Shown: positions 1 to 8,164, numbered from the stretch's first letter. The stretch is 12,716 nt of DNA from JBCCFX01 sp039029515 (GCA_039029515.1 JBCCFX010000121.1:1-12716), one strand, 5' to 3'. Notes: generated from the sequence alone by a model not told the origin. Numbers and translations are program-made.

Positions 1-54
1 GCCAACAGCCAACAGCCAACAGCCAACAGCCAACAGCCAACAGCCAACAGCCAA
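1..54. repeat. Tandem heptamer array, unit GCCAACA
   Basis: Seven perfect, uninterrupted copies of GCCAACA plus five bases of an eighth. The array begins at the window edge, so its true length is unknown. It lies downstream of the minus-strand zinc-ribbon gene and is separated by 20 bp from a second heptamer array with a related unit. The 7-bp period is not a multiple of three, and I see no gene running through it. Confidence 0.95.
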
Positions 55-74
55 GAAGGGTAGCGTGCAAGCCG

Positions 75-109
75 ACAACGAACAACGAACAACGAACACC
101 GATCAACGA
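75..109. repeat. Second heptamer array, unit ACAACGA, reaching into a gene end
   Basis: Three perfect ACAACGA copies (75-95) are followed by two degenerate copies, ACACCGA (96-102) and TCAACGA (103-109). The last copy contains the stop codon of the minus-strand zinc-ribbon gene (TCA at 103-105 read in reverse). Both arrays share a 7-bp period and a CAAC core, which suggests the same expansion mechanism. Confidence 0.8.
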
Positions 110-480
110 GAGTCAACAGGCAATTGTTGCGAGACGATTTTGCCGCATTCCGGGCAAGCGCGTGAATTGCTCTGATCAATGCGATAGTCGCAGTGGTCGC
201 AGTAGATGATGCCCTGACGCGCATCCAATCGCTTGCGATCCAGTCTTTGTCGCGAGCGTCGAGATCTGCAGCAGCTCACGATGCCCCAGACGAAGGAGCC
301 GGCCAGAACCATGAAGAACCATGACGACCATTGCACGAGGAAGCACAAACCGACGAGACAAACCACGTTGATCACGATCCCGATTTCAGGCTCGTATCGG
401 CCGTAGTGCTTGCCAAGTACCGGCTCACGGAAACGACGTCCAAGACGCCCTGCCAGACTTGATTCACGTCGGTGCTGCAC
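103..480 (-). CDS. Small membrane protein with C-terminal zinc ribbon
   Basis: Unrecognised 125-residue protein. The N-terminus is very basic (residues 1-30). A hydrophobic stretch at about 33-70 is long enough for two closely spaced membrane helices. An Arg/Lys-rich linker follows (72-90), then a four-cysteine zinc ribbon with C94-X2-C97 and C109-X2-C112, the last pair in a CPECG motif. Membrane proteins carrying such short ribbons are common in planctomycetes; that is family knowledge, and the role is unknown. The ribbon would probably face the cytoplasm. The start used is GTG at 480 and has no clear Shine-Dalgarno sequence, so the true start may lie further in. It is 55 bp downstream of the large secreted protein on the same strand and may be co-transcribed. 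The stop codon lies inside a heptamer repeat. The Cys motif makes a chance reading frame unlikely. Confidence 0.65.
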   Translation of the reverse strand: MQHRRESSLAGRLGRRFREPVLGKHYGRYEPEIGIVINVVCLVGLCFLVQWSSWFFMVLAGSFVWGIVSCCRSRRSRQRLDRKRLDARQGIIYCDHCDYRIDQSNSRACPECGKIVSQQLPVDSR

Positions 481-535
481 GCAGCAATTCTACAACTCGT
501 GTCACCGGATCAAGCTGAAAGCAAACGGCAGCGCC

Positions 536-3500
536 TTACGGACATGCTCCGAAGTTGTTGATCACCGTGAGCAGGTCATCGATGTTCACGACGCCGTTGC
601 CATGCCCGCCGGCAGACGTCGCGGGCGCCATATCACACGGATCTCCGCTCGCGGCGGGGCCGAACGTGTTGATGACGTTGAGCAGGTCATCGATGTTCAC
701 GACACCGTTGCCGTACGTACCGTCACCGTTGTCCGGCGTGCAGTCAGCCGCACATGTGTTGGCGACGTCTGATGCGTTCGCGAACATGAGCATCGGCGAT
801 CCGGTTCCGCCACCGCCCGATGCGATGGCGCCGAAGACCGCAAGGTCCGGCAGCAGATCGCCGTCGAACATGCCGGTCACGATCACACGCACGTCCGACC
901 CAACGCCGAGTGATTGCACATTGGATGCGAACGTCAACTGCGTGCCGATGTTCGTGTCGTTTCGATAGACCTGCGCGACGCCGAGCGCGAAGTCATCTTC
1001 GGCAAGCAGCAACAGATCTCGATCGCCGTCGTTGTCGAAGTCGCCCGACGTCAACGCCCCCGCGGGATCAGGCGTGGTTGCGGTCGCGGGAAGACTGAAG
1101 TCACCGTCATCGTTCTCGATCAGGCCGATCGACATGCCGTCACGGCTGAGCAGATATGCGTCAATGTCCTTGTCTTCATCAACGTCCGTCGGCTCAATGT
1201 CAGTTGGGATATCGTCAACGCCGATCAACTCATCGACGTCAAAGACGAGGCCACCCATGTTGCCGTACACCGCGAGTTCACTGAGATCTTCGAGCACGAC
1301 AAGGATGTCGGGGTTGAAGTCGTTGTCAATGTCAACGGTCGCCATCGCAGCCGGCGCGCTTCCGATGCCGGTCGCGATGTTTGTGATCGTTGTGAACGAC
1401 GTGCCGGCGTAGTCGACATAGAGTTGAATCTGATCGAGATCAGGCACGGTCACGAGAACATCGTCGCCGGTACTCACATCGAGATTATCGATCGCGATGT
1501 CGACCGGTGTTCCACCCAGTGCAATTGCGGTGTCAGCGGCGAACACGCCAGCGCCGTCATTGAAGGCGACTTGCAGAAGCCCTGTGCCATCGATGACCGC
1601 AACATCGATGCCGTTCATGTTGTCGATATCGCCCGCCGCGATGGCGAGTGGTTCGGTGCCGGTGAGCACGACCGGCGACTGCTCAACCAACGTTCCAGTG
1701 CCATCGTTCAAGAGCAGTACGATTGCTGAACCCGAGCCAACAGATGCGCTGGTCAGGACCACGATGTCGTCGCCGTTCACGCCATCCACATCGGCGGCGA
1801 CAGCATCGACGGGAATGTCTATCAGCGTCGTAAAACTGGATGGATCAAATTCGAGCACGGTCGTCAGCGTGTCCACGATGTACTCGACCGTCGACGAGGT
1901 CGTTGTCGCCTGGTAATAGTTCAACCCTTCGATGTTCGGAACGATGGCAATGTCAAATCGGGCAACGACCGTCACGCCGCTGACCAGCGCATACGTCGTC
2001 CCTTCAGATGGCACGAAACCATCCGGCCCTTCAATGGAGTTGCCACCCTCGATGGTTGCGGTTCCGGTGACATCGATCGTCGGCAAGCCCGGCGGGCCAT
2101 CGAAATCGGTGATGACTTCCGCCGTGCGCGTCAGCGTCAGGTTGCCGTCAATTGCAAACGACCCGTCGAAGAACGTCACGATGAAGAAGAAGCCGTTGCA
2201 GATCACATCGCCGACGATGGTGCCTTCGCCGAGAATGCCGGCGGTCGAATCCACGACCACCACCAATTCTGTCGTCAGTACGCCAACCGTCGTGATGCTG
2301 AGTGATCCGTTCCCGACGAGATAGACTTCTTGTGCGACTGCAAACGGATTGTCGATTTCAACGTCCGGCACGCCGATGACCACGATGGTCGATGCATCGG
2401 GCACCGCGTTGTTTTCCCAGTTCGCAGGGTTGAACCACGAACCCGCGGCCGGCCCGATGTAGTTCACTTCGCACACATCAAGCACGCCATTGCCGTTGAG
2501 ATCGAGCGAAGGATCGTCGCAGATCTCGCAGTCATCGGGAATGCCGTTGTTGTCACAGTCGCGTGCCATGCCGCTGGTGATGTCACACATATCGGGAATA
2601 CCGTTCCCACCCGGTGCGCAGTCGGTTCCAGTCGGCCAGCAGTCGTCGGCAATACCCGCGGCAATCTCTGCATCATCGCAAAGGCCGTTGCCATCGCAGT
2701 CAATTCCCGTGAGATCAAAGATGGTGACGCCGCCACCTTGATCGCCCATCCCTGCATCAAAGCCCGCAAACATGATGATGCCATCGCTGTCGATCGCGAG
2801 CGCGAGACCGAGGTTCAGGTTGATGCCGCCGGGCTTGGTGAAATCGGTCACGGTCATGCCGCCGACGGTACTCAGCACGCGCACGATGCCCGCATCCGGC
2901 GCTTCGGTATCGTCTGCTGGCGCGGTATTCGCGACGATGTATTGCGCACCAAAGGGACTCGCAACACCAACCGCGTGGCCGCTATTCGTTCCCGCCATGA
3001 TCGGCGGAATGACGAGCGTCTCAATGCCGATATCAAGCAACGAAAATTCGAGGAATGATGACACTTCCGTCTGTTCGTCTGCGACAACGCCAAACGTAAC
3101 GTCCGTTGCACTCGCGCTGCCGTATCGCGTGCCGGCCATCGAACGCTTGTTGATTTCACCGTAGTTGTTCGCGCCGCCGAAGTTCTGACGAAACGTGTAG
3201 TGCGCCGCATCTTCCTCACAAGGTACGCATGTGAGTTGATCAGGACTCTGTGTGACGAGTACATAGAGTTCTGCGGTCGCGTTCGATTCATAGAACTGCA
3301 CCGTCTGGCCGAACCCTTTGTGCGGCGCGGTATCGCTTGCGGCGATCTCCTTGATCTGCGAATACGTTGCGGTCTCGTAAATGTACGCACGTCCGCGTTG
3401 ATTCAAGCGGCGCGGCGCGCCGACGACGAGCAACATGCCATCCGGGCTGAAGTCGAGATCCTGCCCGAAGCGCTGGTCCTGCATGCTGCCCGGCCCGTTA

Positions 3501-3913
3501 ATGTGTTGGATGAACGACAAACTCGTTCCGGTGCGCTGGTAGATGGAGACACGCCCGCGCATGTTGAACGAAGGATCGCCGACCGCGACAAGACCGGTGG
3601 TGTCGTTGTACGCGACGGACCAACCGAACTCGCTCGTCGTCATCGGCGACGTGGTATCGACGACCTGCCAGAGCGAATCCGGTTGCTGCTGCGCGAGGTA
3701 GACCATGCTCTCACCGGACGCACCGATCAGTGCCCAGCCGTTGTCGACGGCGATGGGACGTCCAGCCCAGTCATCGGTCGGCGTGATGCCGAATCGCGCG
3801 CCGGGCATCTCGGGTCCGAGCAGGTCCATGACTTCGCACTGACCATGGGCAGTCGAGCGCACACCAGTCAGCACGAGCAGCAAGACAAGAATCCGCGCTG
3901 TGGTTCGTCGCAT
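536..3913 (-). CDS. Giant secreted FG-GAP/VCBS repeat protein with double dockerin-like C-terminus
   Basis: 1125-residue exported protein. The start is ATG at 3913: a GGAGG Shine-Dalgarno sequence (3921-3925) sits 7 bases upstream, and a typical signal peptide follows (basic RR, hydrophobic core, cleavage near residue 24). The frame stays open to 3964, but that extension lacks these signals. Order of parts: FG-GAP-like beta-propeller repeats at about 30-400; an Asp/Asn/Cys-rich calcium-binding stretch resembling thrombospondin type 3 at about 405-480 ('DCDGNG', 'DCDNNGIPDDCE', 'DLNGNGVLDVCE'); a 'SWFNPANWENNAVP' motif near 490 leading a beta-rich, autotransporter-like region to about 660; VCBS/FG-GAP repeats with Asp-rich loops at about 690-1045; and two dockerin-like repeats, GNGVVNIDDLL.VIN.FG, at 1068 and 1105. 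The Ca2+-binding parts suggest an extracellular or cell-surface protein. Partner and function are unknown; no enzyme domain is visible. Confidence 0.9.
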   Translation of the reverse strand: MRRTTARILVLLLVLTGVRSTAHGQCEVMDLLGPEMPGARFGITPTDDWAGRPIAVDNGWALIGASGESMVYLAQQQPDSLWQVVDTTSPMTTSEFGWSVAYNDTTGLVAVGDPSFNMRGRVSIYQRTGTSLSFIQHINGPGSMQDQRFGQDLDFSPDGMLLVVGAPRRLNQRGRAYIYETATYSQIKEIAASDTAPHKGFGQTVQFYESNATAELYVLVTQSPDQLTCVPCEEDAAHYTFRQNFGGANNYGEINKRSMAGTRYGSASATDVTFGVVADEQTEVSSFLEFSLLDIGIETLVIPPIMAGTNSGHAVGVASPFGAQYIVANTAPADDTEAPDAGIVRVLSTVGGMTVTDFTKPGGINLNLGLALAIDSDGIIMFAGFDAGMGDQGGGVTIFDLTGIDCDGNGLCDDAEIAAGIADDCWPTGTDCAPGGNGIPDMCDITSGMARDCDNNGIPDDCEICDDPSLDLNGNGVLDVCEVNYIGPAAGSWFNPANWENNAVPDASTIVVIGVPDVEIDNPFAVAQEVYLVGNGSLSITTVGVLTTELVVVVDSTAGILGEGTIVGDVICNGFFFIVTFFDGSFAIDGNLTLTRTAEVITDFDGPPGLPTIDVTGTATIEGGNSIEGPDGFVPSEGTTYALVSGVTVVARFDIAIVPNIEGLNYYQATTTSSTVEYIVDTLTTVLEFDPSSFTTLIDIPVDAVAADVDGVNGDDIVVLTSASVGSGSAIVLLLNDGTGTLVEQSPVVLTGTEPLAIAAGDIDNMNGIDVAVIDGTGLLQVAFNDGAGVFAADTAIALGGTPVDIAIDNLDVSTGDDVLVTVPDLDQIQLYVDYAGTSFTTITNIATGIGSAPAAMATVDIDNDFNPDILVVLEDLSELAVYGNMGGLVFDVDELIGVDDIPTDIEPTDVDEDKDIDAYLLSRDGMSIGLIENDDGDFSLPATATTPDPAGALTSGDFDNDGDRDLLLLAEDDFALGVAQVYRNDTNIGTQLTFASNVQSLGVGSDVRVIVTGMFDGDLLPDLAVFGAIASGGGGTGSPMLMFANASDVANTCAADCTPDNGDGTYGNGVVNIDDLLNVINTFGPAASGDPCDMAPATSAGGHGNGVVNIDDLLTVINNFGACP
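557..601. repeat. Dockerin-coding direct repeat, copy 1
   Basis: Encodes residues 1105-1119 (GNGVVNIDDLLTVIN) of the secreted protein on the minus strand. It matches 668-712 at 41 of 45 bases, including a 25-base identical run. The 111-bp offset equals 37 codons, so this is an in-frame internal duplication. Confidence 0.85.
668..712. repeat. Dockerin-coding direct repeat, copy 2
   Basis: Encodes residues 1068-1082 (GNGVVNIDDLLNVIN). It is the partner of the copy at 557-601. Confidence 0.85.
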
Positions 3914-3975
3914 TGTTCGCCCTCCGGCAGGCTCTATCTGGACACAAGACTCCGGGAATCGCAACTATGAACTGG

Positions 3976-4024
3976 CAAAAACGAAAACGCCCGGCCGGAA
4001 CTTTGTGAGAAGTCCGGGCCGGGC
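3976..4024 (-). terminator. Intrinsic terminator after transketolase
   Basis: The arms 3989-4003 and 4010-4024 pair at 13 of 15 positions around a 6-base loop, with a solid GC core (GCCCGGCC). On the minus strand the hairpin is followed by a T-rich stretch reading GTTTTCGTTTTTG (3988-3976). It sits 32 bp past the transketolase stop codon and before the start of the secreted protein gene, so it should separate the two transcripts. Confidence 0.85.
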
Positions 4025-4056
4025 AGTGATTTGTCGTCAATGAATTCTGACGTGTC

Positions 4057-6027
4057 TTACACCGTGGCGGGAACGCCCAGCATGCGGGCGGCTGCGCGAA
4101 CGATGTCCGAGTGGTGCAGTTTGCACTGCTTGAGGATGTCCTCTTCGGAACGAGCGGACTTCGGAATTCGCTTCACGAAAAGCTGTGTCATTTCGAAGGC
4201 ATCGCCGGAGTCAACGATCGCATCCGCGACCGCACTCCCGAGACCGCCGCCGTAGTTGTCTTCCACCGTCAGGATCTTGCCATTGTTCTGATTGGCCAGA
4301 TCGAGCAGTTCCTCAGCGTCGAACGGAATCGAATAGAGATCGACCAGCGTGGCATCAATGCCCATGCGATCAAGCTTGTCGAGCGCTGCGTTGCATTCAT
4401 GGACCATGTAGCCCGCAGTGCAGATCAGCAGGTCACGACCTTCCGTCAACACTTCGTGCCCACCAAGTTCGAACTCGACGCCATCGTCGTAGATGAACTC
4501 GACGTCCGGACGATGCGTTCGCATGTAACACGCGCCATGGTGCTCGGCCATCTTCAACGTCAGGCCGTACGCCGCATACGCATCCGCCGGCTGCAGCACG
4601 TAACACCCCGGACCACCAAAGTGACTCTGCATCGTTGAGAGGCTGCGGAACCAGGCAACGTCCGGCAGCGACATCTGGCTCGGACCGTCGGCGGCGAGCG
4701 AAATACCCGCGTGACTGCCAACGATCTTGATGTTCGCACCGGAGTTGATCGCCATCTCAATCTGGTCGTAACCACGCGTCACGAACTTGGCGAAGGTGGA
4801 ACAGAACGGAATCTTCCCTGCCGCGGACAAACCGACGGCGGCGGAGTACATGTTCTGCTCGGCGATCTTGCAATCGACGAAACGGGATTCGAGTTCGCGG
4901 TCTGTGGCGAACCAATCCGCGAATGTCGAGTTGCGCACGTCCGCATCGAGTGCCCAGATGCGCTCGTCGACGTGGCCCAGCGCTCGCAGTGCAACGCCGT
5001 ACGCCTTGCGGGTCGCAAACCGACCCGATTTCACGACGAGGTCCATGTCGTAGGCCTTCATGGCTTCTTCGAAGACCATCGGCTCGGCCGGTGCTGCGGG
5101 AGCCGCCGGCGGATCGCTCGGCGGATAGATGCGAAGGTCATCTGACTGCGCCAGCGTCGACGTCAGCGCGACGCCCGTGGCGCGGAGTTCTTCAAGTGCG
5201 ACTTCCAGCTTGTCACCGTCGGCGGGCTTCCCGTGCCAGCCACCGCCCTGAAGCGATGCGGCACCCCAACCCTTGACGGTCTTCGCCACGATGGCGATCG
5301 GTGCATCGTCCGGCCCGAGCGCCGTGAACGCATCGAGCGATTCCTTGATCTGTGATGGGTCGTGGCCATCAATCGAACGAACGGTAAAACCGCTCGCTTC
5401 GAGCTTCGCCGCCATGCGTTCGGCGGACTGCTGCTGACTGACCTGGCCAGCCTGGCCGTATTCGTTGCAATTGAAGATCGGCAGCACGTTGTTCAGGTTG
5501 TGATCGATGATGAAGTCGATCGCTTCGGCGACCTGACCTTCGCGTGCTTCGCCGTCGCCGATGATGCAGTAGATTCGACGATCAACTTCTTCGCGCTTCG
5601 CGACCACGCCGATGCCGCCCGCGACGGACAGTCCCTGACCGAGTGAGCCGGTCGCGGCATCGAAGAACGGGAACCCTTCCATCGGGTTCGGGTGACCGTC
5701 GAGTACCGAATCGTTCTCGCGCAGCGACGAGAGATCATCGACCGTCAGCGACCGTCGATCTTCGCCGCGCCCAACGGCAACGCCGAGGTCAGCCAGTGCG
5801 GCGTAGACGATCGGCACCGCATGGCCTTCCGACAGCACGAGGCGGTCCGATGATGGATGACCCGGCGCGTCCGGCGACCATCGCATCGTGTTGTACAGAA
5901 GGACGGTCACGATGTGACCGAGGCTCATCGCGCTCGTCGGATGCCCGCTGCCGGCGGCGGCAGTCATCTGGAGCGAGAGCTGATCGAGCTGAATCGCCTT
6001 GGCGTGGATCGCGGCTTCGAAGGACAT
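4057..6027 (-). CDS. tkt: Transketolase, animal/archaeal-like subtype
   Basis: 656-residue thiamine-diphosphate enzyme that moves two-carbon units between ketose and aldose phosphates in the pentose phosphate pathway; cytoplasmic. The start is ATG at 6027 with AAAGG six bases upstream; the frame remains open to 6648, but that extension is low-complexity and non-homologous. Visible landmarks: SGHPTS with cofactor-site His29; SEGH with His69; DGHP at 110-113; ATGSLGQG at 125-132; the ThDP/metal motif beginning GDGE at 157 with Asn188 thirty residues after Asp158; the pyrimidine domain with IAEQNM, catalytic Glu390; DGPSQM with Gln451; and a C-terminal domain with ILTVEDNYGGG. From memory, GSGHPTS, IAEQNM and DGPSQM match human TKT, whereas classic bacterial and yeast enzymes have His where Gln451 lies. 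Two oddities are SEGH instead of SKGH, and GDGEAREGQVAEA where the family usually has GDGE..EGSVWEA. Confidence 0.93.
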   Translation of the reverse strand: MSFEAAIHAKAIQLDQLSLQMTAAAGSGHPTSAMSLGHIVTVLLYNTMRWSPDAPGHPSSDRLVLSEGHAVPIVYAALADLGVAVGRGEDRRSLTVDDLSSLRENDSVLDGHPNPMEGFPFFDAATGSLGQGLSVAGGIGVVAKREEVDRRIYCIIGDGEAREGQVAEAIDFIIDHNLNNVLPIFNCNEYGQAGQVSQQQSAERMAAKLEASGFTVRSIDGHDPSQIKESLDAFTALGPDDAPIAIVAKTVKGWGAASLQGGGWHGKPADGDKLEVALEELRATGVALTSTLAQSDDLRIYPPSDPPAAPAAPAEPMVFEEAMKAYDMDLVVKSGRFATRKAYGVALRALGHVDERIWALDADVRNSTFADWFATDRELESRFVDCKIAEQNMYSAAVGLSAAGKIPFCSTFAKFVTRGYDQIEMAINSGANIKIVGSHAGISLAADGPSQMSLPDVAWFRSLSTMQSHFGGPGCYVLQPADAYAAYGLTLKMAEHHGACYMRTHRPDVEFIYDDGVEFELGGHEVLTEGRDLLICTAGYMVHECNAALDKLDRMGIDATLVDLYSIPFDAEELLDLANQNNGKILTVEDNYGGGLGSAVADAIVDSGDAFEMTQLFVKRIPKSARSEEDILKQCKLHHSDIVRAAARMLGVPATV

Positions 6028-6098
6028 CGATTTCCTTTCCCGCAAGGGATGAACGCACCCGATTTGGTGCGGAATTGAACCACTGTGTGTAACCCCGG

Positions 6099-6104
6099 AG
6101 TATA
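6099..6104 (-). promoter_or_regulatory. Possible -10 box for transketolase
   Basis: TATACT on the minus strand, in the context CGCTATACTCC, lies about 72 bp upstream of the transketolase start in the divergent intergenic region. It matches TATAAT at 5 of 6 positions. The hexamer 17 bases further up (GCATGG) does not resemble a -35 box, so the call is weak. Confidence 0.25.
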
Positions 6105-6303
6105 GCGAAGCCTGCGAAACGCCATGCATCGCCGCGGGCGGGGTAATGTACGGACTAACTCCCTTGTCGGCAAATGGTTGCGGTGCTTTTCGAACCGATC
6201 CGACGACACAATCACCTGCATCGGTTTGTGATTTTGTCCGGTATATGCGACAGAGAAACGTGACGGACTCGTTTCCTACATGACCGCACGCGGAGTTCTC
6301 ACC

Positions 6304-8097
6304 ATGTCCAGACGATCGACGCTCGTCGCCCACTTCATTCCGGCGTGCCTGTTCACCCTCCTCGCCGTCGGTTCCGCACACGCGGTCGAAGACGATGCCG
6401 CCACGCTGAGCGACCGCGGTCGAGACAACCTCCTCGCCTTCGCTCGTCTTGTCGGCGATATCCGTCATTTCCATCCATCCGATGAAGCCGCCAGACTCGA
6501 TTGGGATCGATTCGTCACGGCGGCCGTTTCTGAGGTCGAATCGGCCGCCGATGCACAGGAGCTCGCAGCCGTCCTGCGGACATGGTTCGAACCCATTGCA
6601 CCGTCCATACGAATCGAGTTGACCGCCCAGTTCCAACCCACGCCGCATTCAAGCCTGGACGATCATGCTGACAACCGCGTTGCCGTCTGGACTCACGCCG
6701 GCTTCGGACAGGCATCGCAGGACGGTCAACGGATGAACATCTACAGTTCGAAGCGGCGCTTCATGCGCCCGGGAACCACCGCTGACGAGGGCTTCCCAAG
6801 TTACGGCGAGACTATTCGTCGAGACCTGCCCGGCGGGATCACGACCGATGTTCCGATCGCGGTGCTGCGGCGCGACCGCAAGACTATCCCCGCAGGCGGT
6901 GTGTTGCCGGTGGACCTCGACACGATCGAGACGGATGGCACCGTTCGCACGGTGCGCTTTGCGTCAGTGATCCTGCTGTGGAATGTGATGCAGCACTTCT
7001 ATCCGTACTTCGACGTCGTCGATACGGATTGGGACGCGATCCTTCCCGCCGCACTCGATCAGGCCGCGATGGCATCGGCTGATCAGGAACACCTGCACGT
7101 GTTGCAACGCATGGTCGCCGCCCTTCACGACGGCCACGGCAGCGTATGGAGCATGCGCCGCAATACGAGCATGCAATTGCCCTTCGACTGGACGTGGGCA
7201 GGCGAGGAACTCGTTATTACGCACGCACCGACTGCCGCATCGCGGCCGTTGTCCGCGGGGGATGTGGTGATGTCGATCGATGGCCAGCCAACCGCGGATG
7301 TGTACGCTCAGGCCTGCACACGGATCTCCGGCGCCACCGAAGGCTGGAAACGGCACACATCACTCGCGTTGTTGCGCTTCGAAGGCACGGCCGCAGTCGT
7401 GCTTGAATTGCGCCGCCCGGATGGCTCTGAGTACACAGCGCAGATCCAACGTGTCGGATTCCAGCGTCGGTACGAGAAACCGCGCGGCGACGTGGTGCGC
7501 ACGCTTGACGATGGCGTGATGTACGTGGATCTCGATCAGATCAAACCGGAAGAGTTTAAAGAAACGATTGCACGACTCGTCGATGCGCCCGGCGTCGTCT
7601 TCGACATGCGCGGCTATCCCACCGTCAGTCCGGAGTTCCTGTATCACGTTGCCGATGAACCCGTGCGCAGCGCCAACTGGAATGTCCCGCTCATCCGCTA
7701 CCCCGATCAGCGCGATGTGACGTGGAGCACCACATACTGGCCGCCACAACAGCGTGAACCCCGAATCGAATCTCCGGTCGTCTGGCTGACCGATGGCCGT
7801 GCAATCAGCTACGCCGAATCCTGCATGGCGATCGTCGAGCACTACGAACTCGGCCCGATCGTCGGCGCGACGACAGCGGGCACGAACGGCAACGTCAATC
7901 CGCTCAAACTGCCCGGCGGCTACCAGGTCGCATGGACGGGCATGAAGGTCACCACGCATGACGATGGTCAGTACCACGGCGTTGGGGTCAAACCCACGCA
8001 TCCGTGCGAGCCGACCGTCGAAGGCATCGCCGCCGGCCGCGATGACGTCCTCGAGCGCGGGCTCGAGGTGCTCCGGGCCATGATCCGCGGGGAGTGA
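6304..8097 (+). CDS. Secreted S41-family peptidase (tail-specific protease-like)
   Basis: 597-residue exported protein. I chose ATG 6304 because GGAG (6292-6295) lies 8 bases upstream and a clean signal peptide follows, with hydrophobic core 11-23 and cleavage after SAHA27; the in-frame ATG at 6280 has neither. Residues from about 222 form the S41 N-terminal helical region ('FYPYFDVVDTDWD', then LHDGHG at 274-279). A PDZ-like domain spans about 295-375 (GDVVMSIDGQP). The S41 core has the probable nucleophile Ser502 in AISYAES, then GATTAGTNGNVNP and GVGVKPTHP, and a GRDDVLERGLEVL tail typical of these proteins. I do not see the Lys of the CtpA Ser-Lys dyad at its usual place, so a tricorn-like arrangement is more likely. 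The substrate is unknown; the protein probably acts in the periplasm. Its 3' end is duplicated downstream of parE. Confidence 0.88.
   Translation: MSRRSTLVAHFIPACLFTLLAVGSAHAVEDDAATLSDRGRDNLLAFARLVGDIRHFHPSDEAARLDWDRFVTAAVSEVESAADAQELAAVLRTWFEPIAPSIRIELTAQFQPTPHSSLDDHADNRVAVWTHAGFGQASQDGQRMNIYSSKRRFMRPGTTADEGFPSYGETIRRDLPGGITTDVPIAVLRRDRKTIPAGGVLPVDLDTIETDGTVRTVRFASVILLWNVMQHFYPYFDVVDTDWDAILPAALDQAAMASADQEHLHVLQRMVAALHDGHGSVWSMRRNTSMQLPFDWTWAGEELVITHAPTAASRPLSAGDVVMSIDGQPTADVYAQACTRISGATEGWKRHTSLALLRFEGTAAVVLELRRPDGSEYTAQIQRVGFQRRYEKPRGDVVRTLDDGVMYVDLDQIKPEEFKETIARLVDAPGVVFDMRGYPTVSPEFLYHVADEPVRSANWNVPLIRYPDQRDVTWSTTYWPPQQREPRIESPVVWLTDGRAISYAESCMAIVEHYELGPIVGATTAGTNGNVNPLKLPGGYQVAWTGMKVTTHDDGQYHGVGVKPTHPCEPTVEGIAAGRDDVLERGLEVLRAMIRGE
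8023..8097 (+). repeat. Direct repeat A: 3' end of the S41 gene
   Basis: The first 51 bp (8023-8073) are identical to 8770-8820. A C/A difference at 8074/8821 follows, then an 11-bp match, then divergence in the last codons: this copy ends ...RAMIRGE-stop, the other ...RAMINE-stop. Flanks on both sides of the two copies are unrelated. The offset is exactly 747 bp (249 codons). Confidence 0.95.
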
Positions 8098-8164
8098 ACG
8101 GCCGCAGATCGCATTACAACGGGACATGGCAGAACACGGCTCAGAACACACTGAGGCGGTTTTG

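Noticed and set aside
1..109. CRISPR array
   Set aside because: The units are 7 bp with no spacers and no cas genes nearby.
914..1729. Long plus-strand open frame opposite the giant secreted protein
   Set aside because: Its translation is an antisense shadow of the Asp/Val-rich VCBS repeats, with no recognisable domain or start signal. The same holds for the frame at 2330-3058.
6193..6226. Inverted repeat AACCGAT...ATCGGTT in the divergent intergenic region, a possible operator
   Set aside because: Only 7-bp arms with a 20-bp spacer and no link to a promoter element; chance is likely in a region of this size.
6226..6247. TTGTGA and TATATG as a promoter for the S41 gene
   Set aside because: The spacing is only 10 bp, far from the usual 17.
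6028..6648. In-frame N-terminal extension of transketolase up to 6648
   Set aside because: It has no homology to the family, runs through the divergent intergenic region and into the S41 gene, and ATG 6027 has a good ribosome site and the right N-terminus.
7360..8151. Minus-strand open frame opposite the S41 peptidase, similar to one at 8512-9108
   Set aside because: The shared peptide is just the reverse strand of the duplicated S41 gene end; neither has a start signal or domain.
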